A DNA stretch of 64,000 nucleotides from Azorinus chamasolen (taxonomy: Eukaryota > Mollusca > Bivalvia > Cardiida > Solecurtidae). Made by a program: the position numbers and the translations under genes. The notes under the pieces are model-generated. The model was not told the origin of the DNA. It saw only the letters and a program-made list of their open reading frames with translations, and did not search any database. This document shows, in pieces, positions 35,139-47,200 of this stretch (positions are counted from its first letter, which is position 1; each line of letters begins with the position of its first letter). The DNA lies in assembly GCA_963576725.1 (NCBI GenBank), contig OY755239.1, positions 57,579,953-57,643,952 of the forward strand. Direction: 5' to 3'.

Positions 35139-35248
35139 TTATCTTAGATCACATATTCTTAGAAACAAAGCTGTTGACGAGGTAATAAACACCACAACAA
35201 GACTGGCAACAGAGTTTTCAATCCCATTCCCTGACACTGCAGCAGAAC
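35139..35248 (-). CDS. Exon: GPI-anchor signal and stop codon
   Basis: Acceptor gcatttcag, phase 1 entry. Encodes GSAAVSGNGIENS followed by a hydrophobic run ASLVVVFITSSTALFLR and ICDLR before TAA. Small residues followed by a spacer and a C-terminal hydrophobic tail without a cytoplasmic domain are the pattern of a GPI-addition signal; the serine or glycine near residues 340-347 would be the likely cleavage zone. The 3' UTR continues toward lower coordinates; I saw no clear poly(A) signal in the next 350 bp. Confidence 0.8.
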
Positions 35249-38200
35249 CTGAAATGCGATGTTTAGAAATGTTATAACAGAGTTCACTAGTCAGTTCTAT
35301 CAACCAATATAACTAAATATAACTACAGTTGACCCCGTGCTCCATCTTACGGGGTTTATATATCTCAACTTATTCGTTTTGCTAGAGCTTGTTCATCTAT
35401 TGACGATTTTAACAGTCGAAATCTCATTTTAACTGAAAAACTGCTTAAGTAAGGATATAGATACCATAAACTAAGAAAAACTTTCTCTAAATTTTACTAT
35501 CGAAATCTCTCGCTTATTGGCAAGTACAAATGTAATCTCAAGGTGCTTCTGCGACACGGTATTTCACATCCTGAATTTTATGGTGATGTGATTTACAAAC
35601 TTCGTAAAATTATTGGACATACCCATTTTCTCACTTTGTTCATCAAATATGTAAAACAATTCATTAAAAAGGGATATGATCCTGTAGTACTACAACATAC
35701 TGCATGTTTGGTTGTGAACCCTTTTACAGTTGGCAATCACGCTGGCCTCTTTGCATGTACGCCGATAAGAAAGGTTTAGTACTCTATGAAGGCGACCTCT
35801 TAAATCCAGAAATGGAAGGAGAACGTCGGATATCTGTACTATTTCATTTTTGTCGTACCCTTTATTACTTTTCTACAGTTACTCTGTTTGCAGCTCAATC
35901 ATTGAGTACACTAGCGATAGGTGGATACAGTATGTTCACTTAAATGTTTTTTAGTTATACATGCACTTTACCACTGTATTTGCTGTCGCGGTTGTTGTAG
36001 ATTAGTCGGAGAGGGGATACGTTTATTTACACTGTTTGTCTTTTAGGATGGGGATGGAATAAGTGTGAGGTTGGGCGCCCATAAACCGGTTTAACCCCCC
36101 AGTGACTTTTGTCACTGACCGTTCCAAGGCGGTACTTCCATCTTCCTCCTATTGTATGTTTGTTTTGTCTTTGTGCGTCTCTTGTTGTTTTTTCTACTTA
36201 TGTACATTTGCTGTTTCCTTGTGTTGCTGTTCGGGCGAGTGTTTGTTCTGTATGTGGTGTTTCCTGCATGACTCATTTTTGTACTTTCGATATCTCGTAC
36301 TTCAAGGGACTATACAAATTAATTCCAGATAACTATACTTCGAGTATTTCTCGAGCTCACAGCTTATTATAGGTCTAAAGCATTGCTTAAAGCTCCTGTA
36401 GGAGCTTTCAGTATTACTTTAGACCTGTATTAAGCCGTCATATGTGTTTCTAAATATCTGACACGGTACATTTTAGAGGAATTCTATTAGATTTGGAAGT
36501 AATGAAAGTTTTGTTCGAGTTATCCGAAGTTCGAGTTATCCGAGTTCGAGATATAAAAGTTCAGCTGTAAATGGACTTGCAAAATGAGTATTTTAATGAA
36601 TCTATTCCCCACCAGTAAGCTATATTATACAAGACGCTGTACATTGCACATATGAAACCAGCAGTGAAGACTATCAGCAGATGACTCCTACTGGAGCCGT
36701 TTGAACATTTTGCACCATGAACTTCTTAACCCTGTCACCGCCGCAGTCGCATAAATGCACCACGACAAATAGTGCAGTCCATGATCAGACGCTGCCTTGA
36801 ATCAGTGACTTCACTATTTATCTCAATCTCTATTTCTATAGATGTGCTTTATTCCTATGAAATTTTCATTTATTTATGTCATTTCCTTATTTTACTGAAT
36901 GATTTAACAAACTTGGATTGCAGACGACAATTAGGAATTTGGCGCCGAAAGGGTTAAAGACTACTGAATGGAATACACCACCGAATCTATATACAGTTTG
37001 CGATTCTCAATTTACGCAAATAAGGATATTTATTTATAACTTTAATTCCGCATTAACCTTCCATCTGGTGCTAAAACCAAGAATCGTACCTCTTTCAGTT
37101 ATTCGCGATAGAGTGGTTTTACTGTATATAATATCACAATTTCCATGGCAATTTCACGTTAACATATGAACTCACACAAACTCGGTAAATCCCGTCTAAA
37201 CCGATAATTTAATGAAGAACAGCTTAGGTCTTTTTAGGCAGGTGGCTTCTCAGTTCACAATATTTATATTACCGATATAAAACATTGACGTTGTGGAGTA
37301 GATTAACCAATTCCCGCATATTGACGCCTTTTGACGCTTCTGTAAAAAGTCATATTTTGAAACCATTGTGATAAACAGAGCATTTTCTCTATAAGAGCAA
37401 ATGCTCCATTCATCATAATGGTTTCCAAACTACATAATTCTAAAATGTTCCTTTTCTCTAGTAAATGCTCATTTTCGGTAGATTTGTTCAGAGGTTGGGT
37501 CTTAAAATAGCCTATGAGGTAATGGATTCAAACAGTACCTACCAGGTTTATATGTTTGCACTTTGACCTTTGGTGGATTAAAGGGATCACTGTAATCTCT
37601 GTGGGTGGTCCTCGAATCAGTCCATATCAGTGACCGTCCAGTAGTAGTGGTCGTATCTGTTACCAATTTATCGATTTCTACAACAGTTTGAAAAGGCAAT
37701 TAAGAAACACTTCCTTTTTTTTGCATTTTGTACTTGAGTATGAGTTCATCTTGAGGTATGTTTTGTTTACCCAGATACAATAAAAACTCGATACCTCGAA
37801 ATTTTATTTGATTAAGAATAGATTGTTTTAGGTAGCTGATTGCTTAATGAAGGGTGAAAGTCATGCTGAAAGTTCCTAGAGGAGATTTCTGCATGTTTTT
37901 CAACCTGCATGAAGCTACCACCTATCGTAAAGACCGATAATTGCACATATTTCAATGTTCAAATGATCGGGATTTTACTGTACTTGAAAATAGGCTTAGA
38001 CACAATTGAAAATGTGTTATGTATTCTGACTAACATTAAATTTAGATTTCAATTCAAATTTACACTTCGTGGATATTTATATAAGAAGTACAGACTACAA
38101 GCATATTAATTAATATTTATATAAGGCAAATGAACAGGAGCAGTTTTACCCATGGCTGATTAAATGGCTCCTACAGTGGCTGTCTGATCTTAGTTTACTT

Positions 38201-41200
38201 GTTTGCAAAGTCGTTATAAAGCGTCTTTAACCCTTTCCCTTATGTAAGCGCATTTTGACGCATCTGCAAACAGAGTAGACCCAGATCAGACGGCTCCTAT
38301 AGGAGCCGTCTGATCAGGGTCTTCTCTGTTTGCTTATGGTGTAAAATAAATCTGATTCTACAGCTTCTGCCTGAGGCAAACTGTGCTGTGTTCATATACC
38401 ATTATAAAAAACAATCTTATCAATATTCATGACGTCATTACTTCGTACATGAATATACAACAGGGAAAGAGCATTGAGATTAAAGATTAAACCTACTAGT
38501 ATGATCAGTAGGTCAGATAATTTGTATCCTGATCTAATGCCGAGTCAACATGTAATCTGCATTAATCATTGATTATTGCATGGATGTTCATTAGGGACTG
38601 AGCTAATAAGTATAAGTAGTGTATGGTGAAAGCTGAACTATACGTTTCTTAACCCGTTACTCTATAAATACGCCATTCTGTGTTTTTCCAAACAGAACAG
38701 ACCAAGATCAGACGGCACCTGTACGAGTTGTCTGATCAGGATATGCTCTAGTTGCTTATGATATAATGCAGATATGATTCTAGAGTTTCTGCAACGACCA
38801 AAGGTACAAAAATGAGTCATGCAGGAAACACCACATACAGAATAAACAGTCGTCCGAACAGCAACACAAGGAAACAGCAAATGTACATAACTATAAAAAC
38901 ATCAAGAGACGCACAAAGACAAAACAAACATACAACAGGGGGGGGGGGGGAAGATGGAAGTACCGCAATGGAACGGTCAGTGACAAAAGTCACTGGGGGG
39001 TTAAAGTTTCCTGTATTCATGTACCGCAATAAATATTAATCGAATAATTATTCTTATTGTCATTATATCTTACATGAATATTCATTGAGTAAAGGGAATA
39101 GTAGCTAGTGCATAGTATCATATATAAAGTAACATATATATTATAATACATACTATTGTCATATCGAAACATATCTAACTGAAATATTGCAACATATCTA
39201 ACTGAACTATTTGCCAGAGATCCAGATAAGATGCGTAAATTTCAACATTTTTAGGAATAGCTCCTTTATTTCTCCACCAAACCAGATTATGTGGCCACTT
39301 TATAGAATCGTCTCTTCGAAACGATTCTAAAGAGCGGTCACAATACAGGGCTTGGTGGAGAAGTGACGATTTTAGTATTTGGGTATGCACCTTTATCTCT
39401 AGCTATGAACCTTTATCTCTAGCTCTGATTTTCTATGTCACGAAAACAATAATTACTCTAATTACCCCGGAATTCGCATAAATTGTACACTTTTATGCCA
39501 AATGTGCAGAACCAGATCAGACTGATCCTGACCATCTACTACTATGTCAATCTGATTTAAAGGTATCACGAATACTTCAAAATGTTCCCATGGTGGACGA
39601 TTCAAGTCAATGGAGCAGGGAGAATGGGTGTCCGAATATGGGTGTCCGGAAATGGGTATCCGAATATGGGGTATCGTATTTAATGAAATATTTATCTGCC
39701 GCTGTCGCATCTGAAGTTTTCCATGCAAACAGTCTTGATCCAGACAAAAAGCTCAGTAACTTAGTGTATCAACAGGGTACAAACTGTTTGTTACTGTGGT
39801 AATGCTGTTTGAAAGATTAGGAGGAAAAGTAAAGAAACAAAACTTGTAGTAGACATTGTGCAAACCACAATATTTGGCAGAGAAATATTTAAGCCTTTAC
39901 TCCATAAATACGCTTTTCTACAGCTTTGCAAACAGAGTAGACCCAGATCAGACGGCTCCTGTAGGAGCCGTACACTCAGGGTATGCTCTGTTTGATTATG
40001 ATATAATATAGATATGATTCTAGTTTCTGCCGATGGCAAAACAAATCCTATGTCCATCGGATATTATAACAAATAATCTAATTACAGTAAAACCCCTCTA
40101 ATGCGACCACTTAATGAATAAACATGGGTGCCTTTATAAGCAGGTGGTTGCTTAATGCAGGACAAACATAATGCAGAAAGCTCCTAGAGGAGCTTTCTGC
40201 ATTACTTTTGTCCTGCATTAAGCTACCACCTGCATCTAGCACACAGAATTATACCTCTTTTAGGTGGTCGCATTAGCGGAACTTTATTGTAATAGTCATG
40301 AAGTCATTATTTCTTTCATAATTCATTCATCGATTAAAGGGTCCAGAGAATATACCACCAAAAAATAGAATGAAATCATACATATATAATTTGATTTACC
40401 TTCAAGATACATTTTTCCGTGATCACTGCCTAATTCGTTGGTTGCAGAACAAGTATATTCGCCGTAATCCTCTTTTTCAATGTTATTGATTCTTAGACTA
40501 AGTGTCTTTCTGTATATACCGTCCTCGAAAATATCTAAGCCATATTTGCCATTATTTGAGAGCTCCTTGCCCTTCCTCTTCCATACAATTGTACCAAAGG
40601 GATTCGCCTCTATCTTACAATCTAACATGGTTTCCATGCCTCGATACTGCAATAACCTCCTGGTAAGAATATCCACTTCCGGGGGAACTGTAGAATAAAA
40701 CGCCTTTTACAATTAGTTTGTGTGTTTGTTTGGTTCGGTGTTTAACGTCACATTAAAGTAGTTCGTCATTTCGCGACGTCCAGCTAATTACGGATGGAAG
40801 AAGACCAAAGAGGTTCCTTCGTGCACGGAACAAAATTTGCACAGAAAATACCATGGTAGAACTACCAACGTAATGCAAGCCAGCCGGAAGGTGTCCTCAC
40901 ATACAGTTCCAAATGTCTGAATCACAGCAGTAAGGGACTTAAGTGACTGACGGTCGAAGACCATTGCCACTAGGCCACATTTAAACAATGAAATTATTTC
41001 AAAACTAGAAAACTGATTCAGTTAGTGTGAGCCCTGTAATCAAGGGCAGATAACTCTAAACATAGTGATTTGATTCAACCCAAAAACTATAGGTGCCTTC
41101 CTCTAATGATACAAAGCACAGCCCTTAATATGAAACCAGTATGTGAAGTGGTAGCTTAATGCAGAGTGAAACATCTCAATTCCTCTTTACTAAAAGTTCG

Positions 41201-44200
41201 GACTGACGAAGGCTTACTGTGCTGCTTATAATAACAACCCATATACAGCGGGAAATGTCCTAAGCGTACATTCATTGATTGTACATAGGCGTCTTAAAAA
41301 GCAGGTGGTTGCTTAATGCAGCACAAAAGTAATACACAAAGCTCCTTTGAAGTTAATTACTATGTTCCGTTACTGTATATTTCAGGCCACTTAACTAAAC
41401 TTATCATGTTTGAGCGGTTTGATCTGGTTTGATCTGGATGTAAATCAATTGCATAGTTTTCAGGGTAACTGTTATACTTGCAAGTCTTGTACATTGCAGT
41501 ATCAACCCTTAAGATGTGTCATAATTTTGCTAATTTTCTGTAATAAAATAACTTCAGAATCAGGACCTGTGTGACTTGAAACTTAAAACCAAAGCCCATG
41601 GTAAGGAAATAATTGTTTGTATTAAAAGGGGAATATTGTACTGCCCCAGAAACCAACGGAAACACGTCTGCTATACGCGGACATCTGTAGGAACGTTCGT
41701 TCTGTATTACTTTTATCCTGCATTAAACCATTCCCTCATATTGACGACTTTCGACTTTTCGGTAGATTTATTCAAAGAGGTTGGGTCTAAAAATAGCATA
41801 TGAGCGAATGGGATAAGCTGCCATCTACCTAACAGATCCACAATTATACCTCTCTCTCTCTCTCTGATAACCGTTTACGACAGGTTCTATAAATCCTATA
41901 CTTCAATGTATTAAGCCGGGGTTTTGGAAGAACAATATTGCTACTGCTGGTTTTTGAAAACCTCACCTTTCTAACCAATGGCAGATCTATTTTGACTTTA
42001 TGAATCTCGCTATTCCTTTAGTATATATGTACAAAACCTGTATACAGTAAAAAAACACTTGACACAAACGGGTAAAGATTCGGCTGAGTAGATGACCTGC
42101 ACAAAACACGTATTTCATGAGATGTATACAGTAAAATCTCTCTATAACGGCCACTAAATTGTGTTAATTAGTTGGTAATTGAGGCAGGTGACTGCTTAAA
42201 GCAGGATGAAAGTAAAACAGAACGCTTCTATAGGAGCGTTCTGTTTTACTTTCACCTTGCTTTAAGCAACCACATGCCTATTTGATGTAATTAAGTGGCC
42301 GTTATAGAGAGATTTTACTGTATACATCTCATGAAATACGTGTTTTGTGCAGGTCAACTACTCAGCCGAATCTTTACCCGTTTGTGTCAAGTGTCCCATA
42401 ATTGGGGCGTAGAAAAAGAAGGTTACCCATACCAGATGGCTTTCCAAGAAGCCTTTTTTATCAAAGTGTGAACTGTTTGCTCTTAAGTGTCAGGCGACAT
42501 ATATACCGTATGCTCCCTAATAAACGCCCACATTCTAATAAACGCCTTCTTATTTCGGGGTGGGTGTTAAACTAACCAACAATAAAACATCGAAACCCCC
42601 ATATAATAACCATTCTTTTTTAAAGAAAGAAAGTAAACATCGAAACAGATCGACGTTTATGCATTTTGCAACAGGAAAAGAGTTAAGAGAATCTGTTTAA
42701 TCGTTATATGACTTCGTCTTACATGGCTTCCTCACATTATTGTAGAGAGTAAGCGGTCATGCTGTATGTCCCTTCGCTTGCTGAATTTTAAAATACACTT
42801 CTCCTTCTTTACCCATGCCCTGTTGTATAATTAGATATGTCTTCACTGTGTACAAGTATTGCACTGTGCAATCACTGCTGTGGAGTGCACTGGTTGCACA
42901 ATCAACTTGTAAATAGTGCAGACCCTGATGAGACAGCTCCTGCAGGAGCTGTCTCATCTGGGTCTTCACTATTTACAGGTACGTATATTGACGTGGATAG
43001 CAAGCGAAGGGTTAACCCTTTCCTTCATATAAACGGCGTTCCACACATGTGTTCACGGAGTAGGAACCTATAGGAACAGTATGAATAATGTGTGCTGTGT
43101 TTGCTTATGACATGATATGGATCTGATTCTTCAGTTTGTTTGTCAAAGCAAATTTGAATTCGTACATTATAAAATTCAGCTAATGGATATGTTTTATGTC
43201 ATTTTTCTTTACATGGATATTCAACAGGGAAGGGTTAACATTAACCCTTTCACCGCCAATGTCGTAAAAAGGCACCAGGACCAATAGTGCAGTCCCAGAT
43301 CAGACGTCGACCGACTAGGAACTTCACGTTTTGTCTCAATGTCTTTTTCTATATCTGTGCTTTATTTCTTTTAATTTTGCATATCTTAGTTTCTTATTTT
43401 ACCGACTGATTTACCAAATCTGAATGCAGACGACAGTTAGAAATTTGGCACCAAAAAGGTTAAAGTTAGTGCCGATTGTTTTATTGCAAAGCGTTACCGC
43501 CTATTTGGCCATCCGCCACCGAACTTGCATTTGTAAACAGGTTGGATCCAGATGAAACACCGAGTAACTCTGTTTCATCAGGATCAAACCTGTTTGACCC
43601 TTGGTCAATACTATAAAAACACTTGATCAAATCTGAAGTAGTCAAAATTGCACAAGATCCAAATTGGAGCAGACATTGAGTGAAAGTCATGCTGAAAGCT
43701 CCTAGAGGAGCTTAGCTTTCTGCATAACGTTCACCCTGCATTAAGGTGACGCCTGTCTCCAAGACCGATATTTATAATAAACTGAACGTGCGGTCTAGAG
43801 ATATTTTACTGTAAACAAACAAACATTCAAAGCCGTATATACTCACATTGAACGGTGACTTTCATTTTGCGATTAGCTGGATTTCCTATTCCGTTTGAGG
43901 CCACACACATATATTCGTCCTCGCAATAACGAGAAATGTTTGTGATTTTGAGTTGTTCCCCTTCTTTGTCGATTGCTGAAAGTAGATGAATAAGTTTGTA
44001 ACTATAAGTTACATTCCTCCTTTCATGTCAAAGTTTATGTAAATGCATCTAATGTTATTGATGTGTAACCTCAACCCATTCGCTACCAAATGGTCTGCAA
44101 AATGTCTCGCCTGATACAAATTCCCTTTGTTTAATTTTCGAAATACATTACCACAGTAACACATATTTTGGATCCTGGTGAGACGCCGAGTTACTGTAAA

Positions 44201-47200
44201 CTGTTTGCATAGGAAACCATAGCTGTGGCATTGGCAGTAAAATAATTACTGTGAGAATAATACACAGTTGAATTACTATAACACCATATTATAGTTTTCA
44301 TCACCGTGGGCTTGGTCAGGTAAGTCGTAATCAAACTAACAGTCGTTTCCTTCTTATTAATATATATACTCATGTAAGAAGTAAAGACATCATAAATATC
44401 AATTAGAAATGTTGTATATTTTATTAAATAATTTTGGTCAACGACAGAAACTGTATCCAGTAAAACCACTCTAATCCGGCCACCCAAAAGAGGTAAAATT
44501 ATTGGTGATAAAGGCAGGTGGTGGCTTAATGCAGGACAAAAGTAATGCAGAAAACTCCTAGAGGAGCTTTCTGCATTACTTTTGTCCTGAATTAAGCAAC
44601 CACCTGCTTATAGACTCCCATGTTTATGCATTAAGTGGTCGCATTAGAGGGGTTCTACTGTAATTATATTACATTATTGCATAATCAAGCAGAGCTGGCC
44701 CTGATCAAAGGGCTCTGACAGGAGTCATCTGATATGTGCATTTTCTGTTTGCAAATCATTTACAATGTATTCATTCCCATACCTAATCATCGCATTATAA
44801 TAATTGCATATCCATTTTACATTGGTAATACTCGCACCCCAACTTTAATCATCGCATCAGAAGTTAATCATCGCATCTCATACTTAATCATCGCATCCCC
44901 AATAAAACCATCGCATGCGTATACCGTACCTTCTTTGGGTATGTGTGAGTCATACACGTATGTCCTGTACCACGTTATCCTTGGCTCTGGATTACCATGT
45001 GCTTTGCACCAGAGGTTTACCGTGGAACCCTCTATCACATCTTTATCCCCAGCGTCTTTGAGTATTATTGGCGGTTCTGAAATCAAGACACGTCATTTTG
45101 GTTGTGGGGTTTGTTTTAGAGGTCTGTCCGGTCTGGTTGATCAGTATACCAATGACTGTTATCATTGCACACATTTGTATTGTTTATTGCACACATAAAA
45201 CATCCAATACATTTGTACTTGCAACTGGAACAACAAGAAAACGTCTACTAAAGGACAGTCAGTAGATAGTTTAAATCGTGGAGTTGTTGGTTTGTTCAAG
45301 CCAAAAAGCCTCAACCCTTTCGGCGCCATATTTCTAATTGTTGTCTGCAAACCAATTTTGTTAAATCATTCGGTACAATAAGGAAATGAGATTAATAAAT
45401 GCAATTTCAAAGGAATAAAGCACATATATAGAAATAGAGTTTGAAACAAAAAGTGAAGTCCCTGATCAGACGCCGCCTTTTCAAGGCGGCGTCTGATCTT
45501 GGACTGCACTATTTGTCGTGGTGCATTTTCGTGACATTGGCGGTGAAAGGGTTAAACTCTTTCGCTCCAAATGTCGCCTCTGTCTTTACTTTTGCAAACA
45601 GTTTGAAACCAGGTGAGGCATAAAGCAACTCGGCGACTCATCAAGATCCAAACTGTTTGTTACCGTGACTGGCTTTTGAAACACAAATGTAGAAATATAA
45701 TATATAAAATGGAAAATTGTAGCAGACGACAAAGCTTGCAGACGACAAGATTTTGCATCGAAAGAGTTAACCCATACATATGTAACAATATAAACGCAAC
45801 CAGGTATTTGCAAACGGCTTTGATGCTGAAGAGATGCTGGATAATTCGATGTCTCATCAGGATCCAAGCTGTTGAACTCTCGGCCTATAGTTTATCAATA
45901 CAGTAAAACCTCTCCATAACGGCCACTAAAGTATATTAATTATTTTATATTTAGGGTAGGTGGCCGCTTAAGGCAATGTGGAAATAAAACAGATCGCTCC
46001 TATAGGAGCGTTCTGTTTTACCTTCACCTTGCTTTAAGCCACCACCTGCATTTTACACAAAATACTTGATGTAATTTAGTGGCCTTTATAGAGAGGTTTT
46101 ACTGCACCTTGCAAGAATCGGACGGATCGGAAATTAACCCTTTTCTTATTCAATATTCGTGTTAGAAATAACAACGTCATGAATATTTATTAGCTGAAAC
46201 TTTATAATGTAAACTGTCCAATGAAATAGTATTTGCTTTGAAAAAAAAATATATTGTAGAATCAAATTTATATCATGTAAAAATCAAATAGAGCAGATTC
46301 TATAGGAACCGTCTGATCTGGGTCTACTCTGTTTGGAAATGCTTTTATATGATCGAAAGGGTTAAGTAGATATCATTACTACAGCAGGCTAACGGTTTAA
46401 CTTGTGTACCCCCCCCCCCCCTCCATTCCTCCCTACGTTCATCAAGCCGTCCCACTAATGATGCGCAAGTTAAAACATTTTTCAAAAATAACTTCTTTAG
46501 TTCTAGATCTACACCAAACTCTATGTTGTGACTCCTTTTTAGAATCGTCTCGAACAGGCGATTCTAAAGAGTAGTCACAACATAGGGTTTGGTGGTGAGA
46601 TGACGAGTTTAGTACTTGAGTACGCATCTCTATCTGTTGCTAAGGTATATCAATGATTTACACTTCACACTTAACCCTTTTCCTGTTGACTATGTACATA
46701 TGTAAGAAATATGTACATCATGAATATTCATAAACTCAACTTTTGCACTGATATACAGCAATACCTCTCTATAACGGCCACTAAATTACATCAAGTATTT
46801 TGTGTTAAAGGCATGTGGTTGCTTAAAGCAAGGTGAAAGTAAAACAGAACGCTCCTATAGGGGCGTTCTGTTTTACTTTCACCTTGCTTTCAGCAGCCAC
46901 CTGCCCTAATTTACGAACTAATTAACACAATTGAGTGACCGTTATAGAGAGGTTTTACTGTACATGTAAACAGGATCTTTTGGTAGACACTGTAGAATCA
47001 GATATATTATAAGTTTATATGAAAGCAGAGCAGACCCATACCAAGACAGATCTTACAGGAGACGTCTGGTCTGGATCTACTCTGTTTGCAAAAAATCGTT
47101 TATAATAGAAAGGGTTAAGGAATTACGCAACAAAAGGATCTTTCGTTGTATCAGAATCCTCTCTTTGGACCGTCCATCGAAACAGCAACTTACTATTAAA

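Noticed and set aside
35704..36372. Overlapping Cys/Phe-rich frames that look membrane-like
   Set aside because: They fall in the 3' UTR of the retroelement; the same sequence at 38.8-39.0 kb is equally non-coding.
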